The position numbers were made by a program, and so were the translations under genes. Positions 41,018-49,206 of a DNA stretch of 64,000 bases are shown one piece after another. Numbering within the stretch: the first letter of the stretch is position 1; each line of letters begins with the position of its first letter. The notes beneath the pieces were generated by a model. It did not search any database. It was given only the letters and a program-made list of their open reading frames with translations, and was not told the DNA's origin. Origin of the DNA: HGM13006 sp964527315 (lineage in GTDB: Bacteria > Bacillota > Clostridia > Oscillospirales > Oscillospiraceae); assembly GCA_964527315.1 (NCBI GenBank), contig CAZGOQ010000002.1:4107-68106 (forward strand). The letters run 5' to 3'.

Positions 41018-41640
41018 CGCAGGCGCTGTCGCAGCAGGCTTTTTTCTTTCTGTGGGCCGGGGCCGGCGGTATCTTGCTGGGGATGTTCTATGATTTCGGC
41101 AGAATGTTCCGCCGTTGTTTCCCCAAAATGACCGTACCTGCGGACTGTCTGTTTGCGCTCTGCTTTTTCCTCTGCCTGATGGCCCTGTCTCTCTATACCG
41201 CCGGCCTTCGGCTCTATCAATGCCTGGGGCTTGCCCTGGGCGCAGCCGGGTATTTTCTCGCGTTCAGTTCCATTTTTCAGAAAATATTCGGTCGCTTCTG
41301 GGCCGCCTTTCGAGCAATGGGGTGCCGGCATCGACGAATTATGAAAAAAAGTCTCTGTTTTTTACGAAAAATTGCAAAAAAGTTCTTTCCATCTTCGGAA
41401 AAATGGGTTACAATATTAAAAAGACCATTTTTTCCGAAAAGGAAGAGCACACCGAAAGGGAGTGCGAAACCACGGGATGAAAAAAGGAGTCATCAAGCTT
41501 CTCGTCGGACTTTTGGCGCTGGTTACGGCATGGAATCTGGGGCAGCTTTCCGCCGCATTGAAACGAGAGAGCCTGCGGCAGAATGCGCTAAAGGTCGCCG
41601 CCGCCGAACTGGAACAGACCGTATTGCAGTTGAAAAATGA
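41014..41640 (+). CDS. yabQ: Sporulation membrane protein YabQ, 3' end overlapping divIC
   Basis: Residues 1-110 contain YabQ-like membrane helices (FFFLWAGAGGILLGMFYDFG, then CLFALCFFLCLMALSLYTAG and FLAFSSIFQKIF) and a basic C-terminal region (MKKSLCFLRKIAKKFF). YabQ acts in the spore cortex assembly pathway. The frame does not stop before divIC but runs 164 bases into it and ends at 41640; the last 50 residues read the divIC gene out of frame and are unlikely to be native. Another frame through the same stretch stops at 41480, giving an ATGA overlap with divIC. A lost stop or a small frameshift is likely. Confidence 0.75.
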   Translation: MTQALSQQAFFFLWAGAGGILLGMFYDFGRMFRRCFPKMTVPADCLFALCFFLCLMALSLYTAGLRLYQCLGLALGAAGYFLAFSSIFQKIFGRFWAAFRAMGCRHRRIMKKSLCFLRKIAKKFFPSSEKWVTILKRPFFPKRKSTPKGSAKPRDEKRSHQASRRTFGAGYGMESGAAFRRIETREPAAECAKGRRRRTGTDRIAVEK

Positions 41641-41737
41641 ATTGTCTGCGTTCGATTTTGAGCCGTCCGCTTCCTGGCTGCTGAGACAAAAAGGCTTCAT
41701 TTCTAAAGGTGATATCGTCTTTTTTGACGGAGGATAA
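41477..41737 (+). CDS. divIC: Septum formation initiator-like protein (DivIC/FtsB family)
   Basis: An 86-residue bitopic protein: short cytosolic start, membrane helix at about residues 5-20, then a coiled-coil region (SLRQNALKVAAAELEQTVLQ) and a C-terminal acidic tail with RQKGFISKGDIVFFDGG, typical for DivIC. It is part of the divisome with FtsL and DivIB. The start ATG 41477 has only a weak ribosome site (AAAGGGAG 15 bases away). TACAAT at 41411-41416 may be part of an internal promoter. Confidence 0.8.
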   Translation: MKKGVIKLLVGLLALVTAWNLGQLSAALKRESLRQNALKVAAAELEQTVLQLKNELSAFDFEPSASWLLRQKGFISKGDIVFFDGG

Positions 41738-41787
41738 TGGTGCATCTAAGCAGGGTGCGGAAAAATAAAGGAGGATAAAGCCTTAGT

Positions 41788-42252
41788 ATGGAGTTCAATG
41801 TAGGAACTATTTTAGAAGGAAAAGTCACCAGTATTACAAAATTTGGCGCCTTTGTCTCTCTTCCCGGGAATAAAACCGGTCTGGTACATATCTCTGAGGT
41901 CGCACATACCTATGTCAATGACATCAACGAGTATTTGAAGGTCGGCCAGGAGGTCAAAGTCAAGGTCATCGGCATTGACCAAAACGGAAAAATCAACCTT
42001 TCCATCAAAAAAGCCGTTGATCCGCCCCAGCAGAAGCGCGGCGAACGCAGCGGTCGAAGCGACGCAAGAAAGCAGGACGGCCAGAGCCGGCGGCAGAACA
42101 GTTCCCGCCCTGCGCAAAGCCGGGGAACCGTTTCCAGAGAGCCGCAGACCTTTGATGATATGCTTAAACAGTTTATGGCGGATTCTGACAGCAAAATTTC
42201 TTCCATCAAGCAATATTCGGATCACCGCACCAGGGGCAAGCGCCGCCAGTGA
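41788..42252 (+). CDS. yabR: S1 RNA-binding domain protein (YabR-like)
   Basis: The 154-residue protein has one S1 domain (residues 1-75: FNVGTILEGKVTSITKFGAF, then GLVHISEVAHTYVNDINEYL) and a basic, glutamine/arginine-rich tail, then an acidic end (FDDMLKQFMADSDSKIS). It resembles the general stress protein 13/YabR group that binds RNA or ribosomes. Preceded by AAAGGAGGATAAAG; it follows divIC as in Bacillus. Confidence 0.85.
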   Translation: MEFNVGTILEGKVTSITKFGAFVSLPGNKTGLVHISEVAHTYVNDINEYLKVGQEVKVKVIGIDQNGKINLSIKKAVDPPQQKRGERSGRSDARKQDGQSRRQNSSRPAQSRGTVSREPQTFDDMLKQFMADSDSKISSIKQYSDHRTRGKRRQ

Positions 42253-42308
42253 GCGGCCTGCATGATGCCCAAGCGGCGTTTAGACTTTCACGATACAGGA
42301 GATTATTT

Positions 42309-43511
42309 ATGAAGCGAGTTTTTCCGTTTTTCTTGCTGCCCGGCCTTCTTTTGTGGCTTGTTGGATGCAGCATGCCCTTCTCCGTCACCCAGGATTTGAC
42401 GGTAGAGGGCAGCGTTCCAATGGGCGCATTGGAAGGGGAGCAGTATACCCTTGCGATTCCTGAAAAAACCGCTTCCCCCATTGTCTCCCCTCAAACAGTC
42501 TGTCTGTGGGCCAGAGAGCAGCTGGACGCCGACGCGCAGGCCGCCTATGACCGGCTCAGCGCCGCCATCGCCTGCTATGAAAAATCGGAGATCGAAGTAA
42601 CCATAGACGCTGATGAGATCAAACTGGTTTTGACTGCGCTTCGGATCGATCATCCGGAGTATTTTTGGTTCAACGGGGAGGCTTCTTACCTCTCTTCCTC
42701 TCTGCCGATCTTGGGCGGCACCACTACCTGTACGCTCCACTATACCATCGGCGCAGAGGAAGCGCAGCAACGCATGGTACAGGTGAACCAGTATGTTTCC
42801 GAATGCCTGAGTTCCGCTGAACTGGAGTATGCTGAAACGGACTATGAGAAGATTCTGGGCGTCTATCGCTATATCATCAACCATACGGATTATGCCCTCT
42901 CCGCAACAGATCAGAGTATGATCAGCGTGATGACAGACCGCCGGGGCACCTGCGCCGGTTATGCCCGCACCTTCCAATATCTGATGCACCAGCTGAACAT
43001 TCCCTGTACGCTGGCGCTTGGCTTGGGTGACAAAGGGGAGAGCCACGGCTGGAATATCGTTCAGTGCGACGGGCAATGGTATCATGTCGATGTGACCTGG
43101 GGCGATCCAGTAGGTGAAGACGGCCTTCCCGGCGCGTCCCTCAGCTATACCTACTGTATGGTCACCGATGACGAGATTCTTCGGGATCACACGCTGCTGG
43201 AGGATATTCCCATGCCGGTGTGCAGCAATATTCAGTGGAACTATTTCCGTCAATCCGGCCGGTATCTGACGGATTGGGACAGCGCCGCCTATGAAGCGTT
43301 GTTGCTGCAAGCTGCGGAAGCTGGTGAAAGCCAGTTCGCGGTTCGTTTTGCCCAGCAAAAAGCCTACGACGCCGCCCTGACCGCACTGATCGACCAGGGT
43401 GAGATCCTTACGATGATGGACAATCTGGACATCCTCCCTTCGGAGTACGGCGTGACTTACTCTCAAAACGATCAGTTCCTTGAATTTTCCGTACAGCTGC
43501 CATCCGGCTAA
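42309..43511 (+). CDS. Transglutaminase-like lipoprotein
   Basis: The 400-residue protein starts with a lipoprotein signal (LLWLVGC, Cys near residue 20). The core from about residue 170 is transglutaminase-like with catalytic Cys in RRGTCAGYARTF, His in GESHGWNIVQ and Asp in YHVDVTWGDP. These secreted enzymes act as peptidases or crosslinkers in the wall. Likely anchored outside the cell membrane. It is followed by a terminator and lspA, whose product would process its signal. Confidence 0.88.
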   Translation: MKRVFPFFLLPGLLLWLVGCSMPFSVTQDLTVEGSVPMGALEGEQYTLAIPEKTASPIVSPQTVCLWAREQLDADAQAAYDRLSAAIACYEKSEIEVTIDADEIKLVLTALRIDHPEYFWFNGEASYLSSSLPILGGTTTCTLHYTIGAEEAQQRMVQVNQYVSECLSSAELEYAETDYEKILGVYRYIINHTDYALSATDQSMISVMTDRRGTCAGYARTFQYLMHQLNIPCTLALGLGDKGESHGWNIVQCDGQWYHVDVTWGDPVGEDGLPGASLSYTYCMVTDDEILRDHTLLEDIPMPVCSNIQWNYFRQSGRYLTDWDSAAYEALLLQAAEAGESQFAVRFAQQKAYDAALTALIDQGEILTMMDNLDILPSEYGVTYSQNDQFLEFSVQLPSG

Positions 43512-43524
43512 AATGGATGCAACG

Positions 43525-43556
43525 CGGGTGAGCGCAGCTCGCCCGTATGTTTTTGA
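43525..43556 (+). terminator. Terminator before lspA
   Basis: CGGGTGAGC (43525-43533) pairs with GCTCGCCCG (43537-43545) with one wobble, followed by TATGTTTTTG. Confidence 0.65.
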
Positions 43557-43571
43557 TCGGAGGAACATGAT

Positions 43572-44066
43572 TTGATTGAAACCATTGTGATTCTTGTGCT
43601 GGTCGTGTTGGACCAGCTGGTGAAATACCTTGTCAAGACTGGAATTCCACTGGGCGAAACCGTTCCTTTCCTGCCGGGCGTTTTGAGGCTGACACATATT
43701 CATAATACCGGCGCCGCCTTTTCCATGCTGGAGGGGGGCGGAGCACGGTGGTTTTTCGTGATTCTGACCATTGCGTTTGTCATTGCTGCCCTTTGGATCC
43801 TGTTTCGGAAAAAGTTGCGGCACCCCCTGGGTACATGGTCCCTGGTCATGCTGACTGCCGGAGCCATCGGGAATCTCATTGACCGGGTGCTCTTTGGCTA
43901 TGTGGTGGATATGTTTGAGGTGCAGTTTATGCACTTTGCAATTTTTAACGTGGCCGATATTTTTGTGGTTGTGGGCGGCATTTTGTTCTGTGTCTACTAT
44001 CTGTTCCTCCATGATCGGAAAAAGACCGCCCCTGATGAGAAACTGAATCATGACGATCCTCTGTGA
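43572..44066 (+). CDS. lspA: Lipoprotein signal peptidase
   Basis: The 164-residue inner-membrane aspartyl protease has four membrane helices with conserved HNTGAAFSML near residue 42 and the catalytic Asp pair in GAIGNLIDRVLFGYVVDMF near 100-118. It cleaves the signal of prolipoproteins, of which this window has at least five. The start is TTG 43572 behind CGGAGG. The gene overlaps the downstream RluD-type gene by 17 bases. Confidence 0.92.
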   Translation: MIETIVILVLVVLDQLVKYLVKTGIPLGETVPFLPGVLRLTHIHNTGAAFSMLEGGGARWFFVILTIAFVIAALWILFRKKLRHPLGTWSLVMLTAGAIGNLIDRVLFGYVVDMFEVQFMHFAIFNVADIFVVVGGILFCVYYLFLHDRKKTAPDEKLNHDDPL

Positions 44067-44955
44067 CCGGGAGGGGCTTCGGCTGGATGCTTTTCTGACC
44101 GGTCATTTGGAGAACATCAGCCGCAATGCGATTCAGCATTTCATGGAGCAGGGCCATATTCTTGTGGACGGCAAGATCGTGAAAAAGAACTACAGGACCC
44201 GCATCGGAGACGAGATCACCGTTGCCCTGCCCAACCCTGAGCCGGTGAAAATCCTGCCGGAGGATATCCCACTGGAGATTTGTTTTGAGGACGACGATCT
44301 GATCGTTATCAACAAGCCCAAGGGATTGGTGGTGCATCCGGCCCCCGGGCACTGGAGCGGCACGCTGGTCAACGCGCTGATGTATCACTGCAAGGACTCT
44401 CTCTCCGGCATCAATGGCTATCTGCGTCCTGGCATCGTCCATCGAATCGACATGGATACCAGCGGTCTGCTGGTCGTTGCCAAAAACGATTTTTCCCATG
44501 CTGCGCTGGCCGCGCAGCTGAAGGATCATTCCCTTTCCCGGGTCTATGAAGCCATTGTAGTGGGGAACGTTAAACCAGATACCGGCGTGATCGACGCTCC
44601 CATTGGCCGCCATCCAACGGATCGTAAAAAAATGGCCGTCACAGAGAAAAACAGCCGTCCTGCCGTCACCCATTATGAGGTCATTGCGCGCTATCCCGGT
44701 TACACGCACCTGCGGCTCGAGTTGGAAACTGGCCGCACGCATCAGATTCGGGTACACCTGGCTTGGAAGAACCATCCTGTTCTGGGAGATTCCGTTTATG
44801 GCCGCGGCAAAGAGTTGGGCCTTACCAGCCAATGCCTTCACGCAAGAAGTCTCACCTTTCAGCACCCACGAACGGGAGAAACGGTGACCGTCGAGAGCGA
44901 ACTGCCCGATTATTTTGTGAAAACATTGAACAAACTTGGCGCTTCTGTCGGTTGA
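44050..44955 (+). CDS. RluD-family pseudouridine synthase
   Basis: The 301-residue protein has an N-terminal S4 RNA-binding domain (LDAFLTGHLENISRNAIQHF) and a pseudouridine synthase core with the catalytic Asp in GIVHRIDMDTSGLLVVAK near residue 138 and LETGRTHQIRVHLAW near 225. It isomerises uridines in ribosomal or transfer RNA; the exact site is not predictable. It starts inside the lspA coding end, so it is co-translated. Confidence 0.9.
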   Translation: MTILCDREGLRLDAFLTGHLENISRNAIQHFMEQGHILVDGKIVKKNYRTRIGDEITVALPNPEPVKILPEDIPLEICFEDDDLIVINKPKGLVVHPAPGHWSGTLVNALMYHCKDSLSGINGYLRPGIVHRIDMDTSGLLVVAKNDFSHAALAAQLKDHSLSRVYEAIVVGNVKPDTGVIDAPIGRHPTDRKKMAVTEKNSRPAVTHYEVIARYPGYTHLRLELETGRTHQIRVHLAWKNHPVLGDSVYGRGKELGLTSQCLHARSLTFQHPRTGETVTVESELPDYFVKTLNKLGASVG

Positions 44956-44972
44956 CAGGAGCGCTTCTTTTT
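44939..44972 (+). terminator. Terminator overlapping the end of the RluD-type gene
   Basis: GCGCTTCTGTC (44939-44949) pairs with GACAGGAGCGC (44954-44964), followed by TTCTTTTTG. The hairpin contains the stop codon and the -35 box of the next promoter. Confidence 0.85.
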
Positions 44973-44980
44973 GTTACAAT
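44952..44980 (+). promoter_or_regulatory. Promoter of thiT inside the upstream terminator
   Basis: TTGACA (44952-44957), 17 bases and TACAAT (44975-44980). The -35 box is in the 3' arm of the preceding terminator. Confidence 0.85.
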
Positions 44981-45008
44981 GAGAAAAACCGCAAAGTGAA
45001 TAGGGAAC

Positions 45009-45105
45009 CTGTCTTCGGGGGGCCGGATCGATCCGGCTGAGATTGCGTGAAATCGAGCGCTGACCCGTGAACCTGATACGGATGATACCGGCGTAGGAAA
45101 AGACC
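45009..45105 (+). promoter_or_regulatory. TPP riboswitch (THI element)
   Basis: The sequence shows the conserved parts CCGGCTGAGATTGC near 45033, TGACCCGTGAACCTGAT (45061-45077) and CCGGCGTAGGAAAAG near 45089. Thiamine pyrophosphate should bind and reduce expression of the downstream thiamine transporter. Confidence 0.93.
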
Positions 45106-45123
45106 AGAAGATTTCTCCAATTG

Positions 45124-45160
45124 CCGCATTGCCCGTGTTTGCAATGTGGTTTTATTTTTT
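45124..45160 (+). terminator. Riboswitch-controlled terminator
   Basis: CCGCATTGC (45124-45132) and GCAATGTGG (45141-45149) with TTTTATTTTTT (45150-45160), just before the ribosome site AAGGAGG. Ligand binding would favour this hairpin. Confidence 0.85.
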
Positions 45161-45175
45161 AAGGAGGAATTCTTT

Positions 45176-45742
45176 ATGACAAAAAAAATGACCCTGCGCG
45201 CCCTGTGCGAAGGCGCTATTATGGTTGCCATTGCGCAAATTCTGAGTTACATCAAACTCTGGGATATGCCCTGGGGTGGCTCTGTGACGCTGGCGATGGT
45301 GCCTATGATCCTCTTTGCCGTCCGCTGGGGACTTGGCTCCGGACTTCTGGCCGGATTTGCCCTTGGCGTGCTGCAATTCGCCTTTGACGGCGGCTTTGCC
45401 CTTGGCTGGCAGTCCATCATCGGCGATTATCTGCTGGCCTATACGGCGCTGGGACTGGCCGGACTTTTTCGCGGAAGGAACGGCGGCATTTTCTTCGGCG
45501 CTTTGATTGGCGGCGTAGCGCGTTTTCTGGTACACTATGTCGTCGGCGCAACGATTTGGGCGGAATATATGCCGGAAACATTCTTCGGCATGACCATGAC
45601 CTCGCCCTGGTTCTATTCCTTCCTCTATAACGGCGTTTATATGGGACTGAATCTGCTCCTTGCACTGGTAGTATTCGCGCTGCTGTGGAAACCCATGAAA
45701 AAATACCTTACCGGCGCAGACATTGCGCCGAATTCCAAATAG
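45176..45742 (+). CDS. thiT: Thiamine transporter ThiT (ECF substrate-binding component)
   Basis: The 188-residue membrane protein has six hydrophobic segments and ThiT marks: MAIAQILSYIKLWDMPWGGS (near residue 16), GWQSIIGDYLLAYTALGLAG and a FGALIGGVARFLVHYVVGA stretch. It binds thiamine in the membrane and works with the ECF energising module coded elsewhere. A TPP riboswitch controls it, which confirms the assignment. Confidence 0.92.
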   Translation: MTKKMTLRALCEGAIMVAIAQILSYIKLWDMPWGGSVTLAMVPMILFAVRWGLGSGLLAGFALGVLQFAFDGGFALGWQSIIGDYLLAYTALGLAGLFRGRNGGIFFGALIGGVARFLVHYVVGATIWAEYMPETFFGMTMTSPWFYSFLYNGVYMGLNLLLALVVFALLWKPMKKYLTGADIAPNSK

Positions 45743-45749
45743 TGTAAAC

Positions 45750-45785
45750 GGGCGGCTGCAAAAATACAGCCGCCCCAATTTTATC
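45750..45785. terminator. Terminator between thiT and eno
   Basis: GGGCGGCTG (45750-45758) pairs with CAGCCGCCC (45767-45775), with CAATTTTATC after it and an A-rich loop; serves the convergent thiT and eno genes. Confidence 0.75.
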
Positions 45786-45795
45786 TCTCCTATTC

Positions 45796-47112
45796 TTATT
45801 TGCTCAGGTTGAAAAACGCCTGTTTTCCAAGATACTGGGCGGAATCCCCCAGTTCCTCCTCGATGCGGAGCAGCTGATTGTACTTCGCCACGCGATCCGT
45901 CCGGGACGGCGCACCGGTCTTGATCTGGCCTGCATTCATGGCAACCACCAAATCCGCGATGGTCACATCCTCGGTCTCGCCGGAACGGTGAGAGACTACC
46001 GCCGTATAGCCCGCCCGATTGGCCCGCTGAATGGTATCAAGGGTTTCCGTCAGCGTACCGATCTGGTTGACCTTGATCAGCACACTGTTGCAGACGCCAA
46101 GAGAGATGCCCCTGTTCACGCGTTCTACATTGGTAACGAACAAATCATCGCCCACCAGCTGGACCTTATCGCCCAGCGCATCGGTCAGCAGCTTCCAGCC
46201 ATCCCAGTCGTTTTCCCCCATGCCGTCTTCGATGGAGATGATGGGATACTTCTCCACGAAGCCCTTGTACATTTCCACCATTTCCTCCCGTGTCATGGTC
46301 CTTCCAGCCTTGGGGAGATCATAGCNNNNNNNNNNATAGCAGCCGGTTTTCTCGTTATACCATTCCGACACCGCCGCGTCAATGGCGATCATAAAGTCGT
46401 CATAGGGCTTGTAGCCGCACTTCTCTACCGCCTTGACGATGGCGCTGAGAGCGTCCTCATCTTTTGCCAGATCGGGCGCATAGCCGCCCTCGTCGCCAAC
46501 TCCGGCAGCAGGCGTACCCATTTCCTTCAAAACCGCTTTGAGTTTATGGAACACCTCGGCGCACATCCGAAGCGCATCGCTCCAACTCTTTGCGCCCACG
46601 GGCATCACCATAAACTCCTGAATATCCACATTGTTGGTGGCGTGTGCGCCGCCATTCAAAATATTCATCATGGGGACCGGAAGTGTCTTTCCATTGACGC
46701 CGCCTATATACCGGTACAGTGGGATTCCCAACGAATCCGCCGCCGCTTTGGCAGCCGCCATGGAAACCGCCAAAATCGCATTGGCTCCCAGTCGCGCTTT
46801 GTTGGGCGTACCGTCCAAGTCGATCATGGTCTGGTCGATCTCCGTCTGATTCAGCGCATTCATACCAACAATAGCGTCGGCGATCTCCGTATTGACATTG
46901 GCAACCGCTTTCATAACTGCCTTGCCGCCGTATTCTTCGCCGCCATCCCGCAGTTCGCAGGCCTCATAAACACCGGTTGACGCACCGGAGGGAACTGCGG
47001 CACGGCCCATGGTCCCGTCCTCCAAATAGACCTCCGCTTCCACAGTAGGGTTGCCCCGGGAATCCAGCACCTGCCGGGCAATCACATCGGTGATTTCAAG
47101 ATAGCGTTTCAT
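45796..47112 (-). CDS. eno: Enolase, interrupted by ten unknown bases
   Basis: The encoded enzyme converts 2-phosphoglycerate to phosphoenolpyruvate. Conserved parts include ARQVLDSRGNPTVEAEVYLE, VGDEGGYAPDL, IISIEDGMGENDWDG and AVVSHRSGETEDV, so it is a full enolase of about 430 residues. Bases 46326-46335 are N. The five bases before and after them, ATAGC, are identical; removing N and one copy restores a continuous ...TGCYDLPKAG frame. The N run looks like a scaffold join of overlapping contig ends. It is the last gene of pgk-tpiA-eno. Confidence 0.93.
   Translation of the reverse strand: MKRYLEITDVIARQVLDSRGNPTVEAEVYLEDGTMGRAAVPSGASTGVYEACELRDGGEEYGGKAVMKAVANVNTEIADAIVGMNALNQTEIDQTMIDLDGTPNKARLGANAILAVSMAAAKAAADSLGIPLYRYIGGVNGKTLPVPMMNILNGGAHATNNVDIQEFMVMPVGAKSWSDALRMCAEVFHKLKAVLKEMGTPAAGVGDEGGYAPDLAKDEDALSAIVKAVEKCGYKPYDDFMIAIDAAVSEWYNEKTGCYXXXXYDLPKAGRTMTREEMVEMYKGFVEKYPIISIEDGMGENDWDGWKLLTDALGDKVQLVGDDLFVTNVERVNRGISLGVCNSVLIKVNQIGTLTETLDTIQRANRAGYTAVVSHRSGETEDVTIADLVVAMNAGQIKTGAPSRTDRVAKYNQLLRIEEELGDSAQYLGKQAFFNLSK
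46326..46335. other. Ten-N assembly gap in eno
   Basis: The N run is flanked on both sides by ATAGC. N plus one repeat equals 15 bases, five codons, so the frame is kept. Confidence 0.9.
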
Positions 47113-47138
47113 ACTATGTCCTCCTGATTCATGGAAAT

Positions 47139-47912
47139 TTAGTCCTCCAAATTTGCCGCATTGACAATGCGAATGAGTTTCTCGGGATCCAGCGACGCAC
47201 CGCCAATCAGTCCGCCGTCAATGTCCGGCTGCATCAGCAGTTCTTTGGCGTTTTTATCGTTCATTGAGCCGCCATAGAGAATGGATGTGGCCCGGGCCGT
47301 TTTGGCGGAGGAAAGCTTCCGAATGACCGTGCGGATATGCCGACAGACCTCCTCTGCTTCCTCGGGGGAGGCCGTCAGTCCCGTACCAATGGCCCAAATC
47401 GGTTCATAGGCGACCACGATCCGGCGAAGCTGTTCCGGCACAATACCGGTCATTGCGGATTTCAACTGCATGGAGATATGCTCAAAGGTCACGCCGGTTT
47501 CCCTTTGCTGAAAGCTTTCTCCCACGCAGAGAATCGGGATCAGTCCGACGCCCAATGCCGCCTTAACCTTCTGATTGATCTCCTCGTCGGTCTCCCCCAT
47601 GGCCCGGCGCTCTGAATGCCCCAAAATTACATATTTTACACCCGCGTCCGTCAGCATGGGCGCACTGATTTCGCCGGTGAAGGCTCCAAAGGTCTCCGCA
47701 TGCATATTTTCCGCGCCGATGGCAACTCTTGTATCTTTGAGCGCCCTGGCCCCAGCGGGAATGCAAATGGCAGGCATACACAGAACGATCTCACACCAGC
47801 GGCCCTTGGGCATGATCCGCTTAAATTCCGCTCCAAAGGCTCTGGCCTCAGAGGGAGTTTTGTTCATTTTCCAGTTGGCTGCAATGATGGTTTTCCGATA
47901 CTTATGATTCAT
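47139..47912 (-). CDS. tpiA: Triosephosphate isomerase
   Basis: The 257-residue TIM barrel has IAANWKMNKTPSEA at the start, the catalytic His in YVILGHSERRA near residue 100, the catalytic Glu in VVAYEPIWAIGTG near 172 and the phosphate loop YGGSMNDKN near 218. It interconverts DHAP and G3P in glycolysis. ATG 47912 has AAGGAG eight bases upstream, better than the earlier Met. Its upstream sequence overlaps the pgk end by a few bases, so pgk-tpiA-eno form one operon. Confidence 0.95.
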   Translation of the reverse strand: MNHKYRKTIIAANWKMNKTPSEARAFGAEFKRIMPKGRWCEIVLCMPAICIPAGARALKDTRVAIGAENMHAETFGAFTGEISAPMLTDAGVKYVILGHSERRAMGETDEEINQKVKAALGVGLIPILCVGESFQQRETGVTFEHISMQLKSAMTGIVPEQLRRIVVAYEPIWAIGTGLTASPEEAEEVCRHIRTVIRKLSSAKTARATSILYGGSMNDKNAKELLMQPDIDGGLIGGASLDPEKLIRIVNAANLED

Positions 47913-47926
47913 GTTCAGCGCTCCTT

Positions 47927-49117
47927 TCACGCATCCAGCAGGGCCGCAACACCGGGAAGTTCCGCGCCGGAGAAAAATTCCAGGCTGGCTCCGCCGCCGG
48001 TAGAAACATGGGTGATTTTTCCGGAATAGCCCATCTGCTCCACCGCCGCCGCGCTGTCGCCGCCGCCAACAATGGTCACAGCACCGCTCTCCGCCATCGC
48101 CCTTGCTACGGCTTCTGTCCCAGCTGCAAAGGCCGGAAACTCAAAGACACCCATAGGACCGTTCCAGATCACAGTACCTGCCCCCCGGATGACCCCTTCA
48201 TAGATCTCCCGGGTTTTTGGGCCGATGTCCAGTCCCATCATATCATCAGGGATCTCTCCCTCGCTGAAAAGCTTCGGGGTCGCATCTGCGGCAAAATGAT
48301 CTGCGGCAACGGTATCCACAGGCAGATAGATACGAACGCCCTTTTCTTCCGCCTTTTTCAGCAATTCCAGACAATATCCAAAGGACTCTTTCTCGCACAG
48401 GGAGGCGCCGATTTTCCCGCCTTCCGCCGCGCTGAAGGTATAACTCATGCCGCCTCCGATGAGGATGCTGTCCGCCAGCGTGAGCATATGGTCAATGACG
48501 CCGATTTTATCTGAGACCTTGCTGCCGCCCATGATGAGCACCAAAGGCCGATTCGGGTCGGAAATCGCCTTACCCATAACCTCCAGTTCTTTTTTCACCA
48601 GCAGGCCGCTGTAAGCGGGCAGGAACGCAGTCACCCCAACGGTGGAGGAATGGGCCCGATGGCAGGAGCCGAAAGCGTCGTTGACAAAGACCTCCGCCAG
48701 CGCCGCATATTGCTTCGCCAGTTCCATGTTATTTTTGGTTTCGCCGTCCATAAACCGGACATTTTCCAACAGCAGCACCTGGCCTGGCCGGAGTGTCTCT
48801 GCTTTTCTCTGTGCTTCGGGGCCAACCACGTCGGCGGCCAGCGCCACCTCCCGCCCCAACAACGCACTGAGCCGGGCCTGAACCACTTTTAGAGAATACT
48901 TTTCCTCATAGCCGTTCTTCGGACGACCTTTGTGGGAGCACAGGATTACTGCCGCACCCTGCTCCAGCAAATACCGGATGGTAGGCAACGTCTTGACAAT
49001 GCGGCTGTCATCGGTAATCTCGCCCTCGTCGTTGGTGGGCACGTTAAAATCGCACCGGCAGAGAACCTTTTTGCCCTTTACATCCGCATCCAGAACCGTT
49101 TTCTTTTTGTAGTTCAT
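47927..49117 (-). CDS. pgk: Phosphoglycerate kinase
   Basis: The 396-residue enzyme produces ATP from 1,3-bisphosphoglycerate. The N-terminal domain shows LCRCDFNVPTNDEGEITDDS and CSHKGRPKNGYEEKYSL, with RAHSSTVGV near residue 155, and the C-terminal nucleotide domain ends with VTIVGGGDSAAAV and HVSTGGGASLEFFSG. A strong AAAAGGAGG precedes the ATG. First gene of the glycolysis operon. Confidence 0.95.
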   Translation of the reverse strand: MNYKKKTVLDADVKGKKVLCRCDFNVPTNDEGEITDDSRIVKTLPTIRYLLEQGAAVILCSHKGRPKNGYEEKYSLKVVQARLSALLGREVALAADVVGPEAQRKAETLRPGQVLLLENVRFMDGETKNNMELAKQYAALAEVFVNDAFGSCHRAHSSTVGVTAFLPAYSGLLVKKELEVMGKAISDPNRPLVLIMGGSKVSDKIGVIDHMLTLADSILIGGGMSYTFSAAEGGKIGASLCEKESFGYCLELLKKAEEKGVRIYLPVDTVAADHFAADATPKLFSEGEIPDDMMGLDIGPKTREIYEGVIRGAGTVIWNGPMGVFEFPAFAAGTEAVARAMAESGAVTIVGGGDSAAAVEQMGYSGKITHVSTGGGASLEFFSGAELPGVAALLDA

Positions 49118-49206
49118 ATCGCAGACCTCCTTTTATCATGTGGACTCACCCCCCTCGTCGAAGCCCTTCTCCTTCTGAGAAACGCCGCGCAGACGGACGA
49201 GACATT

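Noticed and set aside
42303..44051. Minus-strand open frame of about 580 codons opposite the transglutaminase and lspA genes
   Set aside because: It runs antisense through two well-supported genes and has no ribosome site.
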